Origin: Hypericum androsaemum
Lineage: Eukaryota; Streptophyta; Magnoliopsida; Malpighiales; Hypericaceae
NCBI GenBank assembly: GCA_963995505.1
Contig: OZ023182.1
Coordinates: forward strand, 8,114,707 to 8,178,706
Direction of reading: 5' to 3'
DNA length: 64,000 nucleotides
Part shown: positions 13,084 through 22,944 of the stretch, piece by piece
Layout: each line of letters opens with the position of its first letter
Numbering within the stretch: position 1 is the first letter of the stretch
Program-made: the position numbers and the translations under genes
The notes under the pieces: generated by a model
The model's database searches: none
Seen by the model: the letters and a program-made list of their open reading frames with translations, nothing else
What the model was told of the DNA's origin: nothing

Positions 13084-14811
13084 GCAAGCTAATGATATAT
13101 AATAAGGTACGAAGGTAAATAAATATATAGGATTTGGTGATCTGATCAGGGGAAGATAAGATGAGGGGTAAGTAATGAGATGGGGTAATATATGTCGCCA
13201 ATTGTAAGCTAATACATGGGAAAGATGCTAACAACTTTAGTATCTTAATTAGTTGGTGTGGAAAAATGCTATGCTAAAGTACACACAAAAACGAATGTTG
13301 TACTGAAGTGGTGCCGCTGCAAATCGGACAGGAAGTTGTGTTTTCGGTGGCGGATGGATGAATAACGCATAAAAATCTACCCTTGAGAAGGAAATAATAG
13401 CCGGAAACGGTTGCCAATAATACTATGTAGGCTCAGAACACAACCGAACTCGAACCTAGATTAATCAATTTAGTAAATATTCGAAAACTTAAAAAAAATC
13501 TGAAGTGGTGCTCATATATTATTATGGCATAAGGATAATGGGTTCTTGTAAACAGATCAAGCCTGCACATTTAATTAGTGGAACTTGGAATTTTTATAAA
13601 GTTAAGATTAGACATTGACTTAGGCCACATTGACTTCTGCCACTTGCACATTAAACAGTAAATATTTGTGATTTGATGTATCTGCATATCCTTTTCTAAG
13701 GGCCTTTCCAGTTTATTAATTAGGCACTAAATTTACCACCAACAAAAAAATTAGGCACTAAATTACTACTAGAGATATTCAACTCCAACGAACACTCACA
13801 TTAAATGGTGATGTAGTTGTTTTAGTTTTTTTGGAAGATAAATTTTACCCTATGATAATGCCAGGTTTAAATTTTGAATTTCTTATATATTTATAATGTT
13901 TTGTGTTGTTGGGCTACAAACCCTTTGGCTGTTCTAGTTTAACCAGTTATTTGAGTTCGTTCCTTAGAAACACAGTCGTGTTAAAAAGATTAAGCATAAG
14001 TACTAAAACATATTTCTTATTCCTATTTTCACAATAGTTTTACCGTATCAGAATTTTTTGAGTTCGAGTTTTTAACTCTTTCTTTAGTGTAATTTTTTTC
14101 TAATAAATTTTATCATATCAGGATTTTGAAGAGAATGCCGGCTGCTTATTCTGACGTACGTAATATAATAAAACATACTTCTTCAAAAAAAAGTACTAAA
14201 ACAAAGTTGTTGAGATTGTATTTTAGGTTATGAAAAAAATATCAATTAGGCCTCGTTGGTCAGAGTTAAAGAATGCTCAACTAGGGCGAGAGGATTTACA
14301 GAAATCACTTCCCTGATATAAAACCTGTGTTAGTGATACGAAATTACTCGGGAAAGGTTATCTTGTCGGTGGAAACTAGCAGGGAAGGGTGTATGTGGAA
14401 ACATATCATCCTCCCGACACCACAACGTCAACGATATTTGTATCTGCGGGTCCAATTAGTAGGGACGCGACCTAGAAAATAGAGCGAACCACTCTCCAAG
14501 TGGCAAGAAGAGTCAGACAAGTTGTTTTGTTTTTTTTTTTTGAAGAACAGACAAGTTGTTAATAGGCCTAGATTCGTCTGGTCCCTTTTTGCGAGCCCGA
14601 TCTTGGAGCCCATTTTCTCTTTTTTCTTTTAACTTCTAATTCGAGGCGGACCATTGTGCCGGATGACCGGTCGCCAGTCGCTAGTTTAATACTTTGGTAT
14701 TTCTTTCTGGCTATAGTTTTTCTGTTCAATAAAAAAATGCTCATCACCTGCACTATTATTAGTAAATCATGTAATATGGATACAACGCAAAAGGAAAAGA
14801 ACTTTTTAACA
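13084..14811. other. Intergenic, upstream of heparanase-like gene
   Basis: The first few hundred bases should contain the promoter and 5' UTR of the minus-strand heparanase-like gene, but I see no clear TATA placement. The rest is AT-rich, with poly-T and poly-A runs and no coding sequence that I recognise. Confidence 0.5.
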
Positions 14812-14819
14812 GATAAATT

Positions 14820-15428
14820 TAGACCTGACGATTGTTAGAATTCGATTCGTTCACAATTTGATTCGTCCAAAATTCGATTCGAATTCACATGAGACGAATT
14901 AAATACAGTTTCAGATTTCTGCAAATTGTCAAACCGGTAAATTGAATTCGAATTCAATACTCAAATTTGATTCGAGTCCAATTCGTGTCAATTCGATTCG
15001 AATTTGACCATATTATGAAAAAAAAATTAAAAATGTATCAAGAAGTACTTATATTACTAGCTAATTATGTCATCAAGTAAAGCAAATGATATGTAGGTAA
15101 CTTAATTTGGTACATTAAATGCAAGTCCAATCTTTTATTTATTTCTTTTTTCCCAAAACTTAAACATTAAACTTTAATTTTAAAATATATCAAACAAATT
15201 CAAATTTTTTTGAGTTTTTTCAAAAACTTTGCGAAAAATTTCAAAGTTTTAAAAAATTTTGGTAGTTTTTGAAATTTTTTATTAATAATAAAATTAAAGA
15301 AATAATTTGAATTCGATTCAAATTTGAAGAATCATAATTAGTATTTGATTCGTCTTTGGACGAATTGAATACGGTTTATGATTTTGGTGAATTCGAATTT
15401 GACCCAATTCGAACCGTGGTCAGGTCTA
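14820..15428. mobile_element. Short hAT-like non-autonomous element
   Basis: The two ends are inverted copies: TAGACCTGAC at 14820 and GTCAGGTCTA ending at 15428. The flanking 8-mers are gataaatt (14812-14819) and ggtaaact (15429-15436), agreeing at 6 of 8 bases, as expected of an old hAT target duplication. The interior is about 600 bp, very AT-rich, and full of short AATTCGAATT-type palindromes near both ends. No transposase frame is visible. The family assignment rests on end sequence and duplication length only. Confidence 0.55.
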
Positions 15429-15494
15429 GGTAAACTCTATATTGGAGAAACCAATTGGGTGCAGGCAACGCGCGTGCCGCAGTCAAACTACAGG

Positions 15495-16350
15495 GTGCGA
15501 AACTTTTATTTTAATACATCACATTTTTATGCAGTTTTATTTTAGTACATTTTAACTTCGACGGAGCATAATTTTTTACTCGTTTTGAATTTTTGCTATT
15601 ATAATATATTTTCAGAAAGGGATTTTCAATGGAAATTTGAGTTTTTCAAATGGCACATCAAGTTTTTCAACAGCAAAATCACAACGGCACATCAATTTTC
15701 AACGGCAAATCGAGTTTTTCAATGGCACATCAAGTTTTTCAACGGTAAAATAACAACAGAATATCAATTTTGAACGGCAAATCAAGTTTTCCAATGGCTT
15801 ATCAAGTTTTTAAATGGCAAAATCATGAATTACGGCTTTGCCTTTTGAAAATTGATGTACCATCCGGTTTTGCCGTTGGGATAATTTTTCATTGAAAAAC
15901 CTAATTTGTCTTTGAAAATTGATGTGACGTTGTAATTTTTCTGTTGTTCAAAATTGATGTGCCGTGTTGATTTTTGCTATTGAAATTTTTTGCCATCGAG
16001 ATTTTTTTCCTTTGGTATGATTTACCATTATTGATGTGTCGTTATATTTTTGCCGTTGAAAAACTTGATGTGCCATTGAAAAAAATTGATGCCGTTGAAA
16101 AAACTTGATGTGTCGTTGAAATAAGACTTCAACAACAATTAAAATGGACAAAAATAAAATCGCATAAAATTATTCAGTACCAAAATAAAGTTTGGCCGTG
16201 CCTGGAAAAAATTAAAATGTACGAAAATGAAATCGCATAAGAAATTTCAGTATCAAAATAAAATTTAGCCCTTATTGGAAAAAAAATTAAAATGTACGAA
16301 AATAAATTCGCGTCAAAATATTCAGCACCAAAGTAAAATTAGCCATTACC
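15495..16350. repeat. Foldback element with minisatellite arms
   Basis: The left arm (15640-15825) holds several imperfect copies of a 25-30 base unit around CACATCAAGTTTTTCAACGG. The right arm (15840-16130) holds the same unit in reverse complement (CCGTTGAAAAACTTGATGTG). Outside these, a segment at 15505-15565 is inverted relative to three direct copies of a 70-77 base unit at about 16135-16345 (each containing AATTAAAATGTACGAAAAT). The whole is an inverted repeat built of tandem repeats, like a foldback transposon. No protein is encoded, and no target duplication was found. Confidence 0.6.
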
Positions 16351-17040
16351 TGAAAAAATTAAAAAAGGGGGGGGCGCGCGGGCCGGGCCCTTTTTTTAAT
16401 TTGTCCCCAGCAGCACCCAATTCAACCCGCTATATTGGGACCGAAATTAGTAGCCAAATTGCAAAAAAGTCACTCGGAATATGTAATATGGAAGGCATTT
16501 ATAAAGTTGCCAAAGAAGTCAAATTGTGTTGCTTAATTTTCATTTTGAGAATACATTATTATTTTTGCGTTGCTTAATTTAGTGGCTAATGAATCTGATA
16601 TATTAGATTCATATTCATTTACTAAACACCACGGACTATATATTTCTGTACACATAAATAAATTATATTAACCAAAAATGATAACCATCATCAATTTTGT
16701 ATTAATGCCTTATCCTTTTAAAAAAAATGAGGGGCAAGGCCCTAAATATAAATTTGAAAAAAGTTACATCCTAATTAGTGTAGAATTCTTTTTTGTGTAG
16801 TTGCGACCACCGATCTCGGTAAAATTCTATCACGGTAAAATTCAGTAGAAAATACTATGATAAGTAAAGAGCACATCGGTAGGATAAACCCTACTTTGAC
16901 ATTGTCATTGCTAAATTTGATTCTACATTGTCAGTAGCATAAGGTCTACGTGTACAAGGCTAACTCCCTACAACTCATCTAGATACACATCAATACATAA
17001 AAGTAATGGGGCATCAAATACAAGATAGTCGTATGAAATC
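16351..17040. other. Intergenic with GC-rich palindromic island
   Basis: A G/C-only run of about 22 bases at 16366-16389 (GGGGGGGGCGCGCGGGCCGG and on), flanked by A and T runs, stands out in AT-rich DNA. The rest is AT-rich without a recognisable gene. The right part may be 3' UTR of the LINE remnant that follows. Confidence 0.4.
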
Positions 17041-18340
17041 AATAGAGCATGCTCCGAGAGCGCATCTAGCACACGGTTGTCCTCGCGCCAGATGTGTTGT
17101 ATGTCAATCTTCCAATTCCTCGCGCCAGATGTGTTGTATGTCAATCTTCCAATTCTTCGCGCCAGATGTGTTGTATGTCAATCTTCCAATTTCTCGCAAG
17201 TAACTCTCGAGCTCTAAAGGTCAGGTCGCCAAGACATGGTCTCGAGCAACATCATGCCCCACGCAAAGGATGGCCAATAACAAATCAACCTCCACCCGAA
17301 CTCTCCAGAATCCACTATCCTAAGTTAGCTCAAGGCCAACGATGAGTGCCCAGAGCTCTGCAGTCAGGGAGGTGCAGCTATTGATGCCCTTGGCAAAGGT
17401 GCACACCCAAAGTCCACCAGAATTATGTCCGCCACGCTGTTGTCTTTATGCCATATGTGTTGTATGTCTATCTTCCAATTTTTTGCAAGCAACTCTCGAG
17501 CTCTAAAGATCAAGTTCGCCAAGATATGGTCACGAATAACTTCACTCCCCATGCAAAGGATGGCCAATGACGAATCATCCTCCACCTGAACTCTCTAGAA
17601 TCTCCTCTCCCAAATCATCTCAAGGCCAAGGATGAGTGTCTAGAGCTCTGCAACCAGAGAGGTGCAACTACTGATGCCCTTGGCAAAAGCGCACACCCAA
17701 AGTCCACCAGAATCACAGATAATGCTTCTAATACCTATAGGTCCCGGTTTTCCCATCGAAGCTCCATCTGTGTTGAGCTTGACAAAGCCCTCTAGGAGCC
17801 GCTGCCAAGAGTCTAAAATCTCATGTCTGGGGGGGAAGTAGACTAATTCAGTCTGTTAGGACTTGAACAAACTCTTGTGCATGTATAATGATGAGAGGGA
17901 GGAGGGGGAGCTTCATGAAAGGACTTGGCTAGAAGGCGCTATCACTCCGCCAGCGCCACAACCACCAGCATACTATCACAAACATCGTCGCCCATGGTGG
18001 AGTGTCAATAGGGATAGTAGAGGTCGAGATGTTTGCCCAGAGCCACTTACGAGGGTCCGTCTCTGCGTAGAAGTCTTGTGGAGGTTATGAAAGAAGGGAC
18101 TCCCACACTGTCGTAGAGAACCTGCAATCATGAGACATATGCATCAATGACTCAACATCAATACCACACCTTGGGCACGTACTATCCTCTGTGAAGTATA
18201 TGCATGCACGCTCCGCATTGGTTATCAACTTGCCATGACAAAATAACCATGTCAATAAACGTATACGCTCAAGGGCACACTTTTGTGGCATTCTCCTTGA
18301 TATGCCTTGTCTGAGGTGAACCTTGAACCTCGTTTAATCT
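17041..18340 (-). pseudogene. LINE remnant: zf-RVT and RNase H region
   Basis: Reading the minus strand from about 18,340 downward gives broken frames typical of the 3' half of a plant LINE ORF2. A zinc-binding reverse-transcriptase domain comes first (18291-18085; CALERIRLLTWLFCHGKL, STCPRCGIDVESLMHM). An RNase H-like part follows (DSGGLWVCAFAKG at about 17,725-17,680 and again at about 17,425-17,385; ARELLAKNWKIDIQHIWHKD at 17515-17440). Several stops and frameshifts interrupt it. A segment of about 280 bp is duplicated (about 17195-17435 and 17490-17715), so the RNase H region occurs twice. The reverse transcriptase and endonuclease domains are absent. Confidence 0.8.
17084..17194. repeat. 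Three tandem 37-bp units in LINE RNase H region
   Basis: Three near-identical 37-base copies begin at 17084, 17121 and 17158 (each CGCGCCAGATGTGTTGTATG followed by TCAATCTTCCAATTYCT). In the LINE's sense they encode the NWKIDIQHIW stretch. Because 37 is not a multiple of three, the expansion shifts the frame and must postdate loss of function. Confidence 0.9.
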
Positions 18341-18734
18341 CTTTTAGAACTTTCAATATTTGTGGCTGAGGATTGTGTGCCTTACCAATGATGATATTCA
18401 TAGTTGAACACTATCATGACTATTTAGAGGTAGATCTCTAAGTGATAATTTTTTTCAAAAAATATTTACTAATGATATCCTTGATTAACCAAAAGTCTCA
18501 TAATTTGATAAGATATTTCCTAATTGAATAAAATGCCTAGAGACATTAATGAAATTAATATAAAAATGCCTTTGTCCTATGCATGAAGCTCCTCGGGCGT
18601 TTAATTTGCACGAGCGTTTAGATAAATGATCTTTGTTTCACTTCGGATGATGCTACCCATCGTATTAGAGGTAGCACTCAATCTAGTTCATTTTATGGGG
18701 GGTCGGATTCGGTGATGTTGGGGCCCCATCATGG
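18341..18734. other. Intergenic; start of duplicated block
   Basis: The stretch 18470-18560 (GATATCCTTGATTAA, AAAGTCTCATAAT, ACATTAATGAAA) recurs at 20952-21036, marking the duplicated TPD1-like locus. No gene is seen. Confidence 0.6.
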
Positions 18735-18960
18735 TGCTGCTCGTGATTAACATCAGTACACGTGACTAATAATGCTACAGCTGAGACTAACAATAGTACA
18801 CATGCTACTAATAATGGTACAACTATGTTACACAATAGTGCACCACACACATACACTCGTATTTGGCGTTAGACGATGGTACAATGCACGACTAACAATG
18901 GTACAACGCACAACTAACAATGGTACAACGTGCGACTAACAATGGTACAATACATTTTAC
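18735..18960. repeat. Minisatellite of about 22 bp (array 1)
   Basis: This imperfect array is built on GACTAACAATGGTACAACGC. The last four units, 18880-18955, keep a 22-base period. A related but differently spaced array lies at 20570-20890. It is non-coding. Confidence 0.8.
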
Positions 18961-19344
18961 ATACAAAATTACAAAAATACTCATATATAATCTCTGATAT
19001 TACAAATTTGTTATCGCGCGCAGCTTTTCTCACATTGTCCAAATCTTGCTACTGGGGCCCAACAACACTCAATCTAAGCTCTATTTTATGAGGGTGTGAT
19101 TAGACATAAATAAGGGGACTAATTTAATTAGTTGCCAAATTTAACTTTTGGAAAAAAGATTAATTTTTGCAAGGTGTTAATTTAATTTTGGCGATTATCA
19201 ATTTTACTTTAAAATCTTAACAACAATCAATGGTAAGATAGAGTAGCAAATTCTTTCATAAATTACTAGCCATCCTATATTTATGGACATCGATAATAAT
19301 AGTTGTTTATTTTAGGAGCAGTATCCAATACTCTAATAGAAAAA

Positions 19345-19930
19345 ATGACAATCGCTCGGAAGTTTCTTAGTATTATTCTAGTTCTCTCTTTTCTTGGTAA
19401 GACTGTCTTCGAGAGATTGTTCCTATGTGTTTCATCAGTTGTTATACAATGAATTATTATAATATCTATATTTTCAACCCAAAACTTTAAGATAATATGT
19501 TGGTAAATTTTCTACGCTTATAAACAAGCCCACCGCTCGCACTTAGAAACGTTGGATTCTCAATGTGAATTCACGATGTTTCTTCTTCCTCTTTCCTCAT
19601 TTATGTTGCCACCATCATCCCAGTAGTGGGTCGAGAAGGACATTAGATTCAAGCTGCAGCATGTAGTTCGGGATAGACATATAGTGAAAGGAAGACCGAT
19701 GTACATTGTGGAAGTGCTCAATGCTTGTCCAGAAGTAAATCGTATTGGACTGTACTGGGTTCAAATCCATGGTTCCATTTGACCAATTGGAACTTCACCA
19801 AGTCGTGAACACATGTATTCTTGCCAGTGGTGATAAGCTTTTGATGGGTGATGTCACTGTGTTCTTATACTCGTGGGATCATCCTTTCCCTTTCAAGCTA
19901 CTCTCCTCCAAGATCGTCTGCTATAATTGA
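19345..19930 (+). pseudogene. Broken TPD1-like gene (copy 1)
   Basis: This is a degraded duplicate of the intact gene at 21469-22073. Exon 1 (19345-19396; MTIARKFLSIILVLSFL) matches in length and phase and still has a GTAAGA donor. The acceptor is lost: the intact copy has CACAG before ATGTTGCC, this one has CATTT. Exon 2 keeps GRPMYIVEVLNACP, but about 8 bases are then missing, so the continuation (DCTGFKS...NTCILASGD...WDHPFPFKLLSSK) is in another frame, and the first frame stops soon after. Two cysteines conserved in the intact copy are also gone. It is probably non-functional unless spliced in an unexpected way. Confidence 0.82.
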
Positions 19931-20569
19931 CTTGCTCTAGAGAGAGAAACTCAGACAGACTCATGCTATTGGTAACTATATATTTGATTAAATGTCTTAA
20001 ACTGTTGCTACCACGATAGATTTAAATAAAATAATGGTTAAATTCTATCTTATTTTGTAATTTGACATATTTTTATCTTGTAGTTTTAAATTCTTTAGTC
20101 GGGTGACAATGATTTTATCTAGACTATTCATAAACAAGTAAACTCAATAATTCTAGTTATTTGAGTTATCCATGTGTCCTAGAATATTAGTAATTATCTG
20201 CATGACATGTCACTTCAATTATTTGGACAAACTCAGTAATACTTAGATACAAATCTGGACTAGGAGGACATCAATGTTGTTGAGATCGAGGGCCAACATT
20301 ACGTCACGTGGATAAAATTAATGATGTGAAATGACATGCAGATTAAATTGATGACGTGAGATATCTTAATTAACTAGTGGTAGTGTGTCAAATTTATTTT
20401 TTAAATATATATTATGGGGTCATGGGTCCGGAGCAGTACCAAACGAACAACACAAAATGGGCCGCACATTATAAGGACAAATTTGTAATATTATAGATTA
20501 CATAGAAAAATTTTAGAAATGTGAGATTATAACAATATTTTAAATAAGAAACGTGAATAATTGTACATC
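19931..20569. other. Intergenic between TPD1-like copies
   Basis: The DNA is AT-rich and no gene is recognised. It separates the pseudogene from the second minisatellite. Confidence 0.5.
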
Positions 20570-20890
20570 ATGTCAAACAACAGTATATCATGCATTGAAC
20601 AATGGCAGAACATGCAGGGAGTAGTGATACACATGATGTGAGTAGTGGAACATATGGAATAGTACACATGCATTGAACAATTGCACACATTGAGTAGTAG
20701 TACACATGAAATGATACACATGCGGTGAACAATGGTATACATGCAGCAAATTGTGGTACATATGTGATGGACAATGGTGCACATGCGACAAACAATGGTG
20801 CACATGAAGCGAGTAGTAGTACATATGTGATGGACAATGATGCACATGCGACGAGTAGTGGTACACGTGTGACCAACCATGGTGGTACAC
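20570..20890. repeat. Minisatellite (array 2)
   Basis: About 15 imperfect copies of a 20-22 base unit around GACAATGGTGCACATGCGAC occur here, with GTACACATG and GTACATATG variants. All frames of the minus strand stay open only because the unit lacks stops, giving Cys/His/Met-rich products that I do not take as genes. It is related in core (ACAATGGTAC) to the array at 18735-18960. Confidence 0.85.
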
Positions 20891-20951
20891 CTTGTCTCTT
20901 ATAACTAATGGTTGAGAATCATAATTACATAATTGAAAATATAATCCTAAT

Positions 20952-21375
20952 TAATGATATCCTTGATTAAATAAAAGTCTCATAATTCTAGAAGATATTT
21001 TCTTATCATATAAAAAGACACATTAATGAAAATAATAGATTTGATTATAGAGAAATTTCAAAATTTCAGAAATATTTTTATTGGATAAAGAGATCATTGC
21101 CAAAAATAACCAATGGCGATATATAATTTACTTTTAAATCTTAACAACAGAAATGGTAGATAGAGTGGCGAATTCTGACCACCTTAAATACGATAAAAAA
21201 AAGTCAGAGTTAGAAGGATTAATCTTGGCAAGTGCACTAATGAGGCACAGATAGGTGGACTAATTTAAGTTGTTGCCCAAACACAAAAGATTACGAATGC
21301 GTCCTTTGCTCTTAAATCTTAACAATATAAATGGCAGACAATAGTAGCAATTTTCCTTGACCATCCTATATATAT
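20952..21375. repeat. Second copy of the TPD1-like upstream block
   Basis: The stretch 20952-21036 repeats 18470-18560. The stretches 21112-21200 and 21295-21375 both resemble 19185-19300 (each with CTTAAATCTTAACAA and a following ATGGTAGA/ATGGCAGA). The upstream block was thus duplicated together with the gene, and one part was duplicated again. Confidence 0.7.
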
Positions 21376-21383
21376 ATATATAT
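21367..21383 (+). promoter_or_regulatory. TA repeat, possible TATA box of TPD1-like gene
   Basis: An alternating TA tract lies about 85 bases before the ATG at 21469, a plausible TATA-box position. Nothing else in the sequence confirms it. Confidence 0.4.
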
Positions 21384-21468
21384 GGGAACGAGCGTTATTT
21401 ACCTTAGAAGTATACGAGCAGTTAATTTGAGTGAAAGAGTGTGTTCGTGACAAAAGACTATTATTGCA

Positions 21469-22073
21469 ATGGGATTGGCTCTGAGGTTTTTCTCCGCCAT
21501 TTTATCTCTCTCTCTTCTTCGTAAGACAACTAACTCCTCTTTTTTCCTATTTAGCACTGCCAAATTATTACAATTCATACGCCGGTAGATTGGCCTTGTA
21601 TGTTTTTGGACATCTATCGTGTCTTTTGATCGTTTTCGCGTATCTTTGTTTTCGTTGTGGCTACGCTACTTTCAAAATTGATGTTTCATCTTCTTATTCT
21701 TCTTTTAATGAATTTCATCACAGATGTTGCCATGCAAGTAAGTGGCTCCCCAAGGACATTAAGTTTAAGATGCAACAAGGACGACCTGTTGTTTACACAA
21801 AATAAGACAGGCGACATAGTACAAGGTAAGCCGACGTTCATGGTCCAAGTGCTCAACGCCTGTCCCTGTACCCAGGAGCAGATCAAATTAGACTGCCATG
21901 GATTCCATACGATCACACTGCGTTCTGCATTGGAACTCAGACAAGTCGGGGACACGTGTATTCTCGCCAACGGTTCGCTGATACCGCCATTTTTCGAGGC
22001 CGAGTTTTTCTATACATGGGACCATGAGTTCACCTTCAAGCCACTGTCCTCCAAGGTCAACTGCTCATGGTAA
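21469..22073 (+). CDS. TPD1-like small secreted cysteine-rich protein (copy 2)
   Basis: There are two exons, 21469-21520 and 21724-22073, with a GTAAGA donor and a CACAG acceptor. They give 402 nt (133 aa). The N-terminus is a clear signal peptide (MGLALRFFSAILSLSLL, with cleavage expected near VSGSP). The mature part has six cysteines in the TPD1 spacing: LRC, GKPTFMVQVLNACPC, LDCHGF, VGDTCILANGS and KVNCSW. TPD1 is a secreted ligand of the EMS1/EXS receptor kinase that sets tapetal fate in anthers; close homologues exist in many plants and most are uncharacterised. Membership is supported by the pattern P-T-F-x-V-x-V-x-N-x-C, the C-x-G-F block and the C-terminal F-x-x-x-P-L-S-S-K-V-x-C. The exact role is not predictable. 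A broken paralogue lies 2.1 kb upstream. Confidence 0.8.
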
Positions 22074-22944
22074 AATTCATTTGTAAAGAGAAATTCAAAC
22101 TCGTGAACATTACACATGTGTCTGTATTGGAATAGATTTCAATAAATAAATATTGGATTTCTCTGCTTAAAATGTCATTTGGGTTCCCTCTCCTCCCTGT
22201 GAAACTTCTTACAATTGCGAGTGTCGATAAACCGCATACTCGTGTAGAATGGAAGAATCCGTGTACTCGTGTAGAATGGAATTTGAATAGTTATTTTCTA
22301 TTCTAATAGACGTTCTAGTCTTTTTCGTGATTAGACCTCTCTAAATAGGAGGACAGGATTCTATGGACTTGAGCATTTTAGTTTGGAGCAAATACATTCG
22401 AGTACAATTAGTATAGACAGATAAGAGGTTGATCGAACTACGTATATAACCGTTTTCTCTGTTGTTGCTCAAGAGCGTATTGAATGGCTTCCGCTGTCCC
22501 AACAAAGCAATTTACTTCCAGAATTGTTGTCAGATAATATAATGGCCAACGCGTCTTGCGGATCCAATTGATTTACACGTTTTGCATTGCAGAACCAGGT
22601 ATCGTGACCAAGCTAAGAATCGACGGGAGAGTTTAATTATATGATACAGAGACACCTCAATTCACGTACCACCAATCCACCAATGTTCTTCCAGTGAAAG
22701 TTGCGGGTTAATACGATCTTCTAGGGAAATTCAGTCGCGTAACTTGAAGAATTATAAGAGAAGAAAAAAGTATCCCACATACCACCTGATGAAGGGAGCC
22801 ATAAATGTCATCGTTGGGTAAGTTGATGAACAGGAAAGGCAGAAAGAGAGAGACGCTGGCATTTATAGGAGAACAAAGAAAGATGGGCAGATTTGCCATC
22901 GAGTTGTTATGAAATCCGAGCAGGCAGACCATGCATACATGAAC
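22074..22944. other. Intergenic: TPD1-like and MEMO 3' ends
   Basis: The left part holds the TPD1-like 3' UTR, the right part the 3' UTR of the minus-strand MEMO gene. A 74-codon minus-strand frame at 22708-22932 has no recognisable similarity and is probably UTR. Confidence 0.5.

Noticed and set aside
17084..17194. CRISPR-like regularly spaced repeats
   Set aside because: Contiguous tandem copies without spacers, in a plant LINE remnant.
20527..20890. Three overlapping minus-strand frames rich in Cys, His, Met and Thr
   Set aside because: They follow the 20-22 bp minisatellite; all three frames are open at once, which is a repeat artefact.
22708..22932. 74-codon minus-strand frame after MEMO
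   Set aside because: It lies in the presumed 3' UTR and has no recognised similarity.
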